Source: Bacillus sp. PK3_68 (GTDB lineage Bacteria; Bacillota; Bacilli; Bacillales; Domibacillaceae). Taken from it: 64,000 nt of DNA. Location: positions 4,053,001 through 4,117,000 of the forward strand of contig NZ_NQYC01000001.1 in NCBI RefSeq assembly GCF_003600835.1. Direction: 5' to 3'. Below, one piece after another: positions 18,538 through 34,541 of this stretch. Numbering within the stretch: the first letter of the stretch is position 1; each line of letters starts with the position of its first letter. The position numbers and the translations under genes were made by a program. The notes beneath the pieces were generated by a model that searched no databases, was not told the DNA's origin, and was given only the letters and a program-made list of their open reading frames with translations.

Positions 18538-19441
18538 CATAGAATATATTGTCCGTGAAGAGGAAGAGAATGTAAGGATAGACAAAGTAGCCGCGGGCAT
18601 TAATGAAGAGTGGTCACGTACCCAGGTGCAGGACTGGATTAAAGCAGGATTAATAAAAGTAAACGGCAAACCTGTCAAATCAAATTACAAATGTTTGCCG
18701 GGAGATGAATTGCTCATTGAAATCCCGGACCCTGAGCCGCTCGATATTGAAGCTGAGGATTTAAATCTGGACGTTTACTATGAAGATGAGGATGTATTAG
18801 TTGTCAATAAACCGCGTGGAATGGTCGTCCACCCGGCTCCTGGGCATTTGTCGGGTACGCTTGTTAACGGGTTGATGGCTCATTGTAAGGATCTGTCGGG
18901 AATTAATGGTGTTATGCGTCCGGGAATTGTTCATCGGATTGATAAAGATACATCCGGTTTATTGATGGTCGCCAAAAATGATATGGCACACGAAAAGCTT
19001 GTTCAGCAGCTTGTAGATAAGTCGGTCACTCGAAAATATCAAGCCATTGTTCATGGAGTTATACCTCATGACCATGGGACCATTGATGCGCCAATTGGCC
19101 GTGACACAAAGGACAGGCAAAGCATGGCCGTCGTTAACGGCGGCAAGCATGCTGTTACGCATTTCCATGTGCTGGAGCGGTTCAAAGACTTTACGTTCGT
19201 TGAATGTGTGCTTGAGACAGGCCGTACTCATCAAATCAGGGTGCATATGAAATATATTGGCTACCCGCTTGCTGGTGATCCTAAATATGGACCGAAGAAG
19301 ACGCTTAATATCGATGGCCAGGCACTGCACGCAGGTGTGCTCGGTTTTGTTCATCCGCGCACGGGTGAATACATGGAGTTTGAGGCACCGCTTCCCGAAG
19401 AATTTCAGCGGCTTTTGAAATTATTGTCCCAAAACAATTGA
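18530..19441 (+). CDS. rluD: RluD-family 23S rRNA pseudouridine synthase (YlyB)
   Basis: A 303-residue pseudouridine synthase of the RluA/RluD group. It has an N-terminal S4 RNA-binding domain ([19 protein letters not shown] ... [10 protein letters not shown]) and the catalytic domain with the [11 protein letters not shown] motif, whose aspartate is the nucleophile. In B. subtilis the orthologue ylyB lies in the same place. The precise modified uridines are inferred from family membership. The ATG lies within the end of lspA, indicating translational coupling. The promoter of the pyr operon overlaps its stop codon. Confidence 0.95.
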   Translation: MDSIEYIVREEEENVRIDKVAAGINEEWSRTQVQDWIKAGLIKVNGKPVKSNYKCLPGDELLIEIPDPEPLDIEAEDLNLDVYYEDEDVLVVNKPRGMVVHPAPGHLSGTLVNGLMAHCKDLSGINGVMRPGIVHRIDKDTSGLLMVAKNDMAHEKLVQQLVDKSVTRKYQAIVHGVIPHDHGTIDAPIGRDTKDRQSMAVVNGGKHAVTHFHVLERFKDFTFVECVLETGRTHQIRVHMKYIGYPLAGDPKYGPKKTLNIDGQALHAGVLGFVHPRTGEYMEFEAPLPEEFQRLLKLLSQNN

Positions 19442-19466
19442 CAATCACTAAAAGAAGCAGTAAGCT
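19438..19466 (+). promoter_or_regulatory. Probable pyr operon promoter
   Basis: A perfect TTGACA (19438-19443) is followed after exactly 17 bp by TAAGCT (19461-19466), a poor -10 box. It overlaps the rluD stop codon and lies just before the PyrR-controlled leader. Confidence 0.5.
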
Positions 19467-19479
19467 TAGAACAGTTGAA

Positions 19480-19604
19480 TAAGACCTTTAAAAACAGTCC
19501 CGTGAGGCTGGGAAGGTGACGGATCATATGCAGGGAGAAGCTATGTCTTCCTCGCATATTTACACGCATCTATCCTCTCGTCTACGCGGCGGGAGGATTT
19601 TTTT
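19480..19604 (+). promoter_or_regulatory. PyrR-dependent attenuator upstream of pyrR
   Basis: The PyrR-binding loop AGTCCCGTGAGGCT (19496-19509) fits the ARUCCNGNGAGGYU consensus exactly. Downstream is an intrinsic terminator, ATCCTCTCG (19572-19580) with CGGGAGGAT (19590-19598) and a T run. When UMP or UTP is abundant, PyrR stabilises the anti-antiterminator and transcription stops before pyrR. Confidence 0.9.
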
Positions 19605-19620
19605 ATGATCAACGTCATGA

Positions 19621-20166
<546 letters not shown>

Positions 20167-20174
20167 AATCAATG

Positions 20175-22580
<2,406 letters not shown>

Positions 22581-22584
<4 letters not shown>

Positions 22585-23672
22585 AAAAACAGCTGATTTT
22601 AGAAGATGGGACAGTCTTTGCTGGCAAGGGATTTGGCAGTGACAAAGATATCATTGGAGAAGTGGTCTTTACAACAGGAATGACTGGCTATCAGGAAATA
22701 TTATCTGATCCGTCCTACTGTGGCCAAATTGTTACTTTTACGTATCCTTTAGTCGGAAATTACGGGATTAATCGCGATGATTTTGAAACAATCAACCCTG
22801 CTGTAAAAGCATTAATCGTTAAGGAAGCAGCTGATTTTCCATCAAATTTCCGCAGCGAAATGTCACTTGATGAGTATTTAAAAATGAAACAAATCCCAGC
22901 TATCTCCGGAGTGGATACAAGGAAATTAACAAGAATTATTCGTCAGTACGGAACATTAAAAGGCGCTATCGTTTCCATGGAAGAAAAAGCAGAGGACGTG
23001 ATTCATCGCCTGCGGGCAGCTGTCTTGCCTACAGATCAAGTGGATCAGGTGTCTACGAAATCCGCTTATCCGAATCCGGGACGTGGCTACCGCGTGGTTC
23101 TTATGGATTTCGGTATGAAGCACGGCATCTTGCGTGAATTAAACAACCGTGATTGCGATGTGATCGTCGTTCCGCACGATACAACAGCTGAGGAAATCCT
23201 GCAATTGAATCCTGATGGGATTATGCTGTCCAACGGACCTGGAGATCCGAAAGATGTACCACACGCCATTGAAACAGTAAAAAAGCTGATTGGGAAAGCA
23301 CCGATCTTCGGCATCTGTCTTGGCCATCAGCTGTTTGCTCTTGCATCTGGTGCAGATACGTTCAAATTGAAATTCGGACATCGCGGTTCCAATCATCCTG
23401 TGAAAGATCTAGCTACAGGAAAAACAGCTCTTACCTCTCAAAACCACAGCTACGCAGTGGATGAAGAGACGATTGCCAATACAGAATTAGAAGTCACTCA
23501 CATTGCGTTAAACGACGGAACAGTTGAAGGTCTCGCTCATAAAACATATCCGGCCTTCACGGTTCAATATCATCCGGAAGCATCGCCAGGACCAGAGGAT
23601 GACAACCACTTATTTGACCGCTTTATCAACATGATGAAAGAACATGCTGGGAAGGAGCTTCAACATGCCTAA
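22581..23672 (+). CDS. carA: Carbamoyl-phosphate synthase small subunit (glutaminase), pyrimidine-specific
   Basis: The small subunit releases ammonia from glutamine for carbamoyl phosphate synthesis; the B. subtilis name is pyrAA. The 363-residue protein has an N-terminal small-subunit domain and a C-terminal class I glutamine amidotransferase with nucleophile motif [10 protein letters not shown] and the histidine-glutamate pair in [13 protein letters not shown]. The ATG at 22581 follows GGAAAGG and overlaps the pyrC stop. It overlaps carB by 8 bp, consistent with equal expression of the two subunits. Confidence 0.96.
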
Positions 23673-26600
23673 ACGTACAGATATTGAAAGCATACTAGTA
23701 ATAGGATCAGGCCCGATTGTGATTGGCCAAGCTGCGGAGTTTGATTATGCTGGAACACAAGCTTGTTTGGCTTTAAAAGAAGAAGGTTACCGTGTAATCC
23801 TTGTTAACTCGAATCCAGCGACGATCATGACAGATACTGAAATCGCTGATGCTGTTTATATCGAACCGATCACATTAGAGTTTGTTAGTCGGATTATTCA
23901 AAAAGAGCGCCCGGATGCGATCTTACCGACACTCGGTGGGCAAACAGGCTTAAATATGGCTGTAGAACTTGCCAAAGCGGGTGTTTTAGAAGAGTACGGC
24001 GTGAAAGTGCTTGGAACAGAATTGTCAGCGATTGAGCAGGCAGAAGACCGTGATCTATTCCGACAGCTCATGAATGAATTGAATGAGCCGGTACCGGAGA
24101 GTGAAATTATCCATACGTTGGAAGAAGCCTATACGTTTGTTGAACAAATTGGCTATCCGGTTATTGTGCGTCCGGCTTATACGCTTGGCGGTACAGGCGG
24201 CGGAATCTGTACGAATGAAGAAGAGCTGATTGAGACGGTAACGAGCGGACTTAAGTACAGCCCTGTAACACAGTGTTTATTAGAGAAAAGCATTGCTGGT
24301 TTTAAAGAAATTGAGTATGAAGTGATGCGTGACTCCAATGACAATGCAATCGTCGTTTGTAACATGGAAAATATTGATCCGGTGGGAGTTCATACAGGCG
24401 ATTCCATCGTAGTGGCGCCAAGCCAGACGCTAAGCGACCGTGAGTATCAAATGTTGCGGAATTCCTCCTTGAAAATCATTCGTGCGCTCGGTATTGAAGG
24501 CGGATGTAATGTGCAGCTTGCGCTTGACCCGTACAGCTTCCAATATTACATCATTGAGGTCAATCCGCGCGTCAGCCGTTCATCTGCCCTCGCTTCAAAA
24601 GCGACAGGCTATCCAATTGCCAAGCTTGCTGCAAAAATTGCTGTCGGCTTAACGTTAGATGAAATGAAAAACCCGGTAACAGGAAAAACATACGCTTGCT
24701 TCGAGCCAGCCCTTGATTATATTGTTTCAAAAATTCCAAGATGGCCGTTTGATAAATTTGAGTCCGCGAACCGTACACTTGGCACGCAGATGAAAGCAAC
24801 AGGGGAAGTGATGGCCATCGGCCGCACGCTTGAGGAATCTATTCTGAAAGCTGTTCGTTCTCTTGAGAGCGGTGTGTATCATTTGGAGCTTGAAGATGCG
24901 AAGGAAGCAAGCGATGCGTTGATTGAAAAGCGTATTAGAAAAGCAGGAGACGAAAGACTCTTCTATATTGGTGAAGCGCTGCGCCGCGGTGTAACCATTG
25001 AAGCGATTCATGAGTGGTGCCAAATCGATCTATTCTTCTTAAAGAAATTCTCAAATATTGTCGAGTTTGAGAAAGAAGTAGCAGCGAACCGATTTGATGC
25101 AGAAACAGCACAAACAGCTAAAGAAATGGGCTTTGCTGATTCTACAATCGCTGCGCTTTGGGGCATAAGTGAAAAAGAAGTGTATGACTGGCGTAAAGAA
25201 AATCAAATTATCCCGGTTTATAAGATGGTAGACACATGCGCAGCTGAGTTTGAGTCCGCGACTCCGTATTATTATGGAACGTACGAGGAAGAAAACGAGT
25301 CGATCGTGACTGACCGCAAAAAGGTTGTTGTGCTTGGTTCTGGCCCGATCCGTATCGGCCAGGGCGTCGAGTTTGACTACGCGACAGTTCACTCTGTCTG
25401 GGCTATTAAAGAAGCCGGATACGAAGCGATCATCGTCAATAACAACCCGGAAACAGTGTCAACGGATTTTAGTATATCTGATAAGCTATACTTTGAACCG
25501 CTCACGATTGAAGATGTTATGCACATTATTGATCTGGAACAGCCGGAAGGTGTGGTGGTCCAATTTGGCGGACAAACGGCGATTAACCTGGCAGAAAAAT
25601 TAGTTGAGCACGGCGTGAAAGTGTTAGGTACATCTGTTGAAGATCTTGACCGGGCAGAAAATCGTGATAAATTTGAACAAACTCTTCAATCGTTAGGGGT
25701 TCCACAGCCGCTTGGAAAAACAGCTTTCTCTGTTGAAGCCGCTGTGAAAATTGCCGAAGAGATTGGTTACCCGGTTCTTGTTCGTCCGTCTTATGTACTT
25801 GGCGGCCGGGCAATGGAAATCGTCTATAAAGAAGCGGAACTGCTTCACTACATGAAAAATGCCGTAAAAGTCAATCCAGAGCATCCAGTGCTCATCGACC
25901 GCTACTTAACTGGAAAAGAAATCGAAGTAGATGCGATTTCTGATGGCACAGATGTAGTCATTCCAGGCATCATGGAGCATATCGAGCGGGCAGGTGTTCA
26001 CTCTGGTGACTCGATTGCGGTATATCCGCCACAACAATTAACAAAAGAGCAGAAAGAAACCATTGTCGATTATACGATTAGATTGGCCAAAGGCTTAAAC
26101 ATTGTTGGATTGTTAAATATTCAATATGTGGTTTCCAGAGGAGAAGTATTCGTGCTGGAAGTGAATCCGCGTTCAAGCCGAACTGTTCCTTTCCTTAGTA
26201 AAATTACGAACATCCCAATGGCGAATATTGCAACCAAAGCAATTCTGGGACACTCTCTCCAGAGCCAAGGCTATGAAACGGGTCTTGCAAAGGAAGAGAA
26301 AGGCGTATTCGTGAAAGTGCCGGTCTTCTCATTTGCTAAGTTGCGTCGCGTAGATACAACGCTCGGACCTGAAATGAAATCAACAGGTGAAGTAATGGGG
26401 AAAGATACAACAGTAGAAAAAGCTCTTTATAAGGGACTTGTCGCAGCCGGCATTAAAATTCCTACAAAAGGGACAGTCTTAATGACAGTAGCTGATAAAG
26501 ACAAAGAAGAAGCGCTTGAATTAGCTAAACGGTTCTACAACATCGGCTATAAATTGCTTGCCACCCATGGCACAGCGCAATATTTGAAAGATGCTGGTGT

Positions 26601-26879
26601 ACCTGCGGAAACAGTCTCTAAAATCGGGGCGAAAGGACCGGATATTCTTGATACGATCCGTTCGGGCGAAGCTCAGTTTGTCATCAACACATTAACAAGA
26701 GGCAAGCAACCTGCACGCGATGGTTTCCGGATTCGCCGTGAAACAGTAGAAAATGGAATTCCATGTTTAACTTCACTGGATACAGCAGAAGCCATTTTAC
26801 GCGTACTAGAGTCAATGATTTTCTCAGCAGAATCCATGCCAAAGACAACTGCTTCTAAAAAGTCCGAGGCGGTGCTTCT

Positions 26880-26883
<4 letters not shown>
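23665..26883 (+). CDS. carB: Carbamoyl-phosphate synthase large subunit, pyrimidine-specific
   Basis: The large subunit makes carbamoyl phosphate from bicarbonate, ammonia and two ATP; the B. subtilis name is pyrAB. The 1072-residue protein shows the internal duplication of the family: two ATP-grasp halves, each opening with a GSGPI block ([21 protein letters not shown] and [21 protein letters not shown]). An MGS-like allosteric domain follows at the C-terminus, where UMP and PRPP act. The ATG at 23665 follows GGGAAGGAG. It overlaps pyrK by 4 bp. Confidence 0.97.
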
Positions 26884-29274
<2,391 letters not shown>

Positions 29275-29285
<11 letters not shown>

Positions 29286-29898
29286 AGAAATTGCAGAAAA
29301 GTTATTAGATATTCAAGCGGTCTTTTTACAACCAAGCGAGCCATTTACGTGGTCTTCCGGAATCAAATCACCAATCTATTGTGATAATCGCTTGACATTG
29401 TCTTATCCAGAAACAAGAAAAACGATCGCTAAAGGGCTCGTTTCGTTAATTGAGGAACATTATCCGGAAGCGCAGCTGATTGCTGGCACTGCGACAGCAG
29501 GTATTCCGCATGCTGCTTGGGTCAGCGACCTCATGGACTTGCCCATGTGCTATGTCCGTTCAAAAGCGAAAGGACACGGCAAAGGAAACCAAATTGAAGG
29601 CAAAGCAGAACCGGGAACAAAAGTAGTCGTCGTTGAAGATTTAATCTCTACAGGTGGAAGTGCCATTACAGCAGTGGAAGCTCTTCGTGAAGCGGGATGT
29701 GAAGTGCTCGGCGTCGTAGCAATCTTTACATATGAGCTGCAAGCAGGGAAAGACAAGCTGGAAGCAGCGAACGTGACCGCTCATAGTCTAAGTAGCTATT
29801 CTACCTTAATTGAAGTAGCGGTTGAAAAAGAGTATGTCAAAGAAAGCGAGCTGGAAACACTTCGCGAGTGGCAAAAGAATCCTGCTAACTGGAAATAA
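29275..29898 (+). CDS. pyrE: Orotate phosphoribosyltransferase
   Basis: PyrE attaches orotate to PRPP to form OMP. The 207-residue type I PRTase contains the PRPP loop [17 protein letters not shown] and the flexible-loop lysine region [16 protein letters not shown]. The start follows GGGGAGAG within pyrF. It is the last gene of the pyr operon; the cys/sat genes that separate pyrE from yloA in B. subtilis are absent. Confidence 0.97.
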
Positions 29899-29904
29899 GA
29901 AGAT

Positions 29905-29957
29905 AAAAGGGGCGGCCCGAAAAGTTAGTTGCATACTAATTTTTCGAGCCGCCCTTT
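29905..29957. terminator. Convergent bidirectional hairpin between pyrE and rqcH
   Basis: A long imperfect hairpin (GGGGCGGC with GCCGCCC, then CGAAAA with TTTTCG and TTAGT with ACTAA) fills the 60-bp gap between the two convergent genes. Each side has a short T tract, so it probably ends transcription from both directions. Confidence 0.75.
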
Positions 29958-29958
29958 A

Positions 29959-31667
29959 TTATGATTTCTTCATTTTTATTACGAGATCTTCATTAGGTGT
30001 GACATACACCGTTTGCTGATTGTCATAAATGACGAACCCTGGCTTGGCTCCACTCGGTTTTTTTACATGCCGCACTTTCGTGAAATCGACTGGGACCGAG
30101 CTGGATGATTTTGCTTTGCTGAAATAGGCTGCAAGGTTGGCAGCTTCTAAGATCGTACTTTCCGGCGGATCTTCGCTGCGAATGACCACATGAGATCCTG
30201 GAATATCTTTCGTATGAAGCCAAATTTCATCCCGTCGAGCAAATTTATTCGTTAAATAATCATTTTGCTTATTGTTTTTACCAACAAAAATAAGAGTGCC
30301 GTCACTTGCTTTATAGGTTTCCAGTTCAGGCTTGCTAGTTACAGGTTTCTTTTTCTTAGATGATTTTGCTTTCATATAGCCTTCATCTATTAATTCTTCG
30401 CGAATTTCCTCAATGTCTTTCGGTGAAGCAGATTCAATCTGTTGCAGCAGGTGATCAATATAAGTAATTTCTTCTTTCGTGCTCTCAATCTGGTCAGTTA
30501 CAGCTAAGATGGCGTTTTTGGCTTTTTGGTATTTTGAAAATAACTTTTGCGCATTTTCTGATGGTGTTTTCTGTGGATCCAAAGGAATGGTAATTTTGCC
30601 GCCGCTTTCATCATAGTAGTTTACGACTTCTATTTCCTTCATTCCTTTTTCAACTGCATATAAATGAGCGGTTAACAATTCCCCGTATAACTGAAAGCGA
30701 TCAGCATGTTCAGCTTCTTCTAACGTGTGTGCGAGTTTGAGCAGCTTGGTTTCATTTTTTTCTTTTTCATTTTTTAACAAGCGTTCAATATCATTCGCCT
30801 GCTGTTTTACCCGATCGCGGTCTGCTTTCCCAACGTAGAAGCGATCCAGCAATTCGCTTAATGATTGAAACACTTTTCGCTCGCCTGGCAAATGCTGCAG
30901 ATCTTTAAAATAAAAAGCAGATTTTTGGTTATGTTCAATAAGCGTCGGGGTATAGTGATGTTCCCTTATCGGCCTCATTTCTTCCATGAACGTATGAGGC
31001 AGTGTTTCTCGGTTTGCCAGGCCGCTTTGGTAGACAATTTCCTTAGCGATTAGCGGAGAAAGCCCGGAAAATGCGGAAACGAGCTGGCGGTCGAGACGGC
31101 CGCTATTAAAATCCAGCTGTCGAAGAATATCTTCTCTGTCACAAGTAAGGGGATTCATCTTATTTTGTGCAGGAGGATAAACGTAATCATAGCCTGGCAG
31201 CACGGTCCGATAGCTGTTCACTGCCGCTGATATGTGCTTGATGCTGTCTATGATTGTTCCTTTTTGCTGATCAACGAGAACAATATTGCTGTGGCGTCCC
31301 ATAATCTCAACAAACAGCTGTTTATAGGCAATATCGCCGATTTCGTTTTTTCCTCTGAAGTGAAAAATAACGAGCCGGTCGAGCCCCGCCTGTTCAATAG
31401 CTTCTAACACAGCCCCTTCTAAATGCTTGCGCATCATCATACAAAAAAGAGGAGGCTCTTTTGGGTTCTCATAACTTTCTTCGGTTAGCTGTACCCTTGC
31501 ATAGGAGGGATGGGCGGAAAGTAAAAGTTTATGATTTTTACCTTTTGCCCGGATGATTAAAATAATTTCATTTTTATAGGGCTGGTGAATTTTGTTCACT
31601 CGTCCCCCTGAAGACTCTCAGATAATTCTTTTGTAATCGCTCTTGTAAATAAACCGTCAAATGACAT
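29959..31667 (-). pseudogene. rqcH: Ribosome quality control protein RqcH (YloA, NEMF/FbpA family), frameshifted near the N-terminus as sequenced
   Basis: RqcH binds 50S subunits carrying stalled peptidyl-tRNA and recruits tRNA-Ala to add C-terminal alanine tails that mark the peptide for ClpXP. The conserved start [17 protein letters not shown] begins at ATG 31667 but its frame ends after about 23 codons. The remaining 546 residues ([11 protein letters not shown] onward) are in the -1 frame. The break is the G-run read on the minus strand (plus-strand C-run 31604-31608); one more G gives [14 protein letters not shown] and a 569-residue protein (about 570 in B. subtilis). NFACT-N, coiled-coil and NFACT-R domains are all present, with the [16 protein letters not shown] block near the C-terminus. 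Confidence 0.9.
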
Positions 31668-31690
31668 AGGCTGTCTTCCTTTTCCTTAAC

Positions 31691-31711
31691 TTTAGTTAAA
31701 ACTTAACTAAA
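31691..31711. promoter_or_regulatory. Perfect inverted repeat in the rqcH-yloB divergent promoter region
   Basis: TTTAGTTAA (31691-31699) and TTAACTAAA (31703-31711) form a perfect 9-bp dyad with a 3-bp spacer. On the minus strand an extended -10 box (TGTTATCAT, about 31712-31720) lies directly upstream of it, so the dyad would cover the rqcH transcription start. This is the geometry of a repressor operator. I cannot name a cognate regulator. Confidence 0.45.
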
Positions 31712-31787
31712 TGATAACATGTTTTGACCTGTGACTGAATAATCATGCTATGAGAAGGACAAGTTTGTCCATTAAAGGAGTGAGGAG

Positions 31788-34466
31788 ATGAATTTTCACG
31801 AGCTGAGACAAGAGGAAGTAGAGACGAAGCTTCAGACAAGCATTCAGCGCGGGTTAACAACAGAAGAAGCCGAAAGGCGAAAAAACCAATATGGCAGCAA
31901 TGAGCTGACTGAGGGAAAGCTGCCTTCAGCCTGGCTGGTTTTTATTCGTCAGTTTAAGGATTTTATGGTTCTTGTGCTCATTGCAGCGACTGTCATCTCC
32001 GCTTTAATGGGAGAGTATATTGACTCCGCTGCAATCTTTGCCATTATTATTATTAATGGTGTACTTGGATTCCTGCAGGAAAGAAGAGCAGAGAAGTCCT
32101 TGCAGGCATTAAAAGAATTGTCCGCTCCGCAGTCGCTCTCTTTGCGTGATGGAGAATGGAAAAAAATACAGTCTGCCGATATTGTTGTGGGGGATGTATT
32201 GAAATTTTCCGCAGGAGATCGGATTGGGGCAGATATCAGGCTGCTTGAAGCGACTAATCTGGAAATTGAAGAATCTGCTATGACCGGAGAATCTGTTCCT
32301 GTTGAAAAGCATGCCTCTCCGCTGAAAGGAGAAAATCCGGCTCTTGCTGATATGAAAAATATGGCATTCATGGGTACGCTCGTTACACGTGGAAGCGGGA
32401 TTGGTATAGTGACAGCGACGGGCATGAAAACAGCGATGGGAAACATCGCGTCTATGCTACAATCAGCCGAACGATCAGAAACACCATTGCAACGCCGATT
32501 GGAGCAGCTCGGAAAAATACTAATCGCTGCTGCCTTGTTTTTAACTGTTCTTGTGGTGGGAATTGGTATTGTTCAAGGGCATGAACTCTATACGATGCTA
32601 TTGACAGGTGTGTCCCTTGCTGTTGCCGCTATACCGGAAGGGCTGCCGGCTATCGTTACCGTTGCATTGTCACTTGGCGTTCAGCGCATGATTAGGCAAA
32701 AAGCGATTGTCCGACAGCTAGCTGCTGTAGAAACACTTGGATGTACAACTGTCATTTGTTCAGATAAAACCGGTACCATGACTCAAAATCAAATGACGGT
32801 TACTGACGCATGGGGTGGCGGAAAACATTGGATGATTAGCGGGAAAGGCTATGAACCAAAGGGGAAATTTTTTGAAGAAACTACAGAAATCACTCCCTCA
32901 GCAGAGAAGAGTCTGTATCAGCTGCTCACATTTGGACTGTTATGCAACCACGCGGAATTAAAAAAGAAAGAGAAAGAATATGTGGTTCAGGGAGATCCGA
33001 CAGAAGGAGCGCTTCTAACGGCAGCATTCAAAGCTGGATTGAGTCGCGAACAGCTTGCAAAGACTTTTACAGTGGAGCAGGAGTTTCCCTTTGATTCGAA
33101 AAGAAAAATGATGACCGTAATAATTAAGGATGCACAGGGTCAGCGTTTTACGGTTACAAAGGGAGCGCCGGACGTTCTAATGGGAAAGAGTGATTATATC
33201 TTATGGGAAGAAAAGAGACAGGTCTTCTCCAAATTATATAGAAAGAAAACGGAAGAAATGTTGCAAACCCTTGCAGGCAGAGCTCTGCGGGTTATCGCTG
33301 TTGCTTATAAGCCGCTGCGTGCGACAGACACAATTAATGATGCCGCACAAGCTGAGTCCGGCATGACATTTATCGGAATGCAGGGGATGATTGATCCACC
33401 GCGACCAGAGGTTAAGCAGGCAATCACAGAATGTAGACAGGCCGGCATCCGGACTATTATGATTACCGGGGATCATAAAGAAACGGCAGCAGCCATTGCC
33501 GGCGACTTAGGGCTTGCTGATCGTCAATCAGATATTCTAGACGGACAGGCGCTCAGTGAGATGACGGAGGAAGAAATGGAAAAAGCAGCGGAACATACAG
33601 CTGTGTATGCACGAGTTTCTCCGGAGGATAAGCTAAAAATTGTTAAAGCTTTGCAAAAGAAAGGGCACATTGTAGCCATGACTGGAGATGGGGTGAACGA
33701 TGCTCCGGCGATTAAGGCGGCTGACATCGGGATAGCCATGGGGATAACGGGCACCGATGTCGCCAAAGAAGCTTCCTCATTAGTTTTAGCAAATGATCAT
33801 TTTGCTACTATTAAAGCCGCTGTAGAAGAAGGCCGAAACATCTATGAAAATATCCGCAAGTTTATCCGGTACTTGCTGGCATCTAATGTCGGTGAAATTT
33901 TAGTGATGCTATTTGCGATGATTTTAGGTATGCCTCTGCCGCTCGTTCCGATTCAAATTTTATGGGTAAACTTAGTAACAGACGGCCTGCCAGCACTGGC
34001 TCTTGGCCTTGATAAGGCAGAGGAAGATGTGATGAAAAGACCGCCTAGGCACCCGAAAGAAGGTGTGTTTGCGAGAGGGCTTGCATGGAAAATTGTTTCC
34101 CGTGGATTTTTAATCGGTGCAGCGACACTTGTTGCTTTTATTATCGCCTATCAGCAGCACTCCCACAATTTGGTTTATGCTCAGACGGTGGCGTTTGCTA
34201 CACTCGTAACGGCTCAATTGATCCACGTGTTTGATTGCCGAAGTGAAAAATCGGTACTGGCGCGCAATCCATTTGGCAATATGTATTTGATCGCAGCGGT
34301 TATCTCTTCCTTCTTGCTGATGGTTGCCGTTATTTATATACCTCAGCTTCAGACAATTTTCCATACAGTTGCTCTCGCACCAAGAGAATGGCTGCTCGTC
34401 TTTGGAATTGGAGCTATCCCGACATTTTTACTTGCAGGATCATTTTTTGCAAGAAAAAGAAAATAG
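31788..34466 (+). CDS. yloB: Cation-transporting P-type ATPase, Ca2+ (SERCA/PMR1) type, YloB
   Basis: An 892-residue P2-type ATPase similar to B. subtilis YloB, which transports Ca2+ and accumulates during sporulation. The cation ATPase N-domain, TGES actuator loop (MTGESVPVEKH), phosphorylation motif CSDKTGTMTQNQM and hinge MTGDGVNDAPAIKAADIGIAMG are all present. About ten transmembrane helices include PEGLPA in M4 and NLVTDGLPALALG in M6, consistent with calcium selectivity. The ATG follows AAAGGAGTGAGGAG. It is divergent from rqcH and followed by a promoter for yloC. Confidence 0.94.
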   Translation: MNFHELRQEEVETKLQTSIQRGLTTEEAERRKNQYGSNELTEGKLPSAWLVFIRQFKDFMVLVLIAATVISALMGEYIDSAAIFAIIIINGVLGFLQERRAEKSLQALKELSAPQSLSLRDGEWKKIQSADIVVGDVLKFSAGDRIGADIRLLEATNLEIEESAMTGESVPVEKHASPLKGENPALADMKNMAFMGTLVTRGSGIGIVTATGMKTAMGNIASMLQSAERSETPLQRRLEQLGKILIAAALFLTVLVVGIGIVQGHELYTMLLTGVSLAVAAIPEGLPAIVTVALSLGVQRMIRQKAIVRQLAAVETLGCTTVICSDKTGTMTQNQMTVTDAWGGGKHWMISGKGYEPKGKFFEETTEITPSAEKSLYQLLTFGLLCNHAELKKKEKEYVVQGDPTEGALLTAAFKAGLSREQLAKTFTVEQEFPFDSKRKMMTVIIKDAQGQRFTVTKGAPDVLMGKSDYILWEEKRQVFSKLYRKKTEEMLQTLAGRALRVIAVAYKPLRATDTINDAAQAESGMTFIGMQGMIDPPRPEVKQAITECRQAGIRTIMITGDHKETAAAIAGDLGLADRQSDILDGQALSEMTEEEMEKAAEHTAVYARVSPEDKLKIVKALQKKGHIVAMTGDGVNDAPAIKAADIGIAMGITGTDVAKEASSLVLANDHFATIKAAVEEGRNIYENIRKFIRYLLASNVGEILVMLFAMILGMPLPLVPIQILWVNLVTDGLPALALGLDKAEEDVMKRPPRHPKEGVFARGLAWKIVSRGFLIGAATLVAFIIAYQQHSHNLVYAQTVAFATLVTAQLIHVFDCRSEKSVLARNPFGNMYLIAAVISSFLLMVAVIYIPQLQTIFHTVALAPREWLLVFGIGAIPTFLLAGSFFARKRK

Positions 34467-34473
34467 AATATGG

Positions 34474-34479
34474 TACAAT
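34474..34479 (+). promoter_or_regulatory. Candidate extended -10 promoter for yloC-remA-gmk-rpoZ
   Basis: TATGGTACAAT, a TGN-extended -10 (TACAAT at 34474-34479), lies just after the yloB stop codon. No good -35 box is visible. It is placed to transcribe the yloC operon. Confidence 0.4.
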
Positions 34480-34541
34480 ATGAAAGGTAGTAGAGTAAAC
34501 TCTATTGCCTTTTTATTATGTCGACAGGATGTGAGTGGCTG

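Noticed and set aside
29959-34466. rqcH-yloB as a horizontally acquired island because of the strand switch
   Set aside because: Both genes have B. subtilis orthologues in the same order, and codon use looks like the neighbours.
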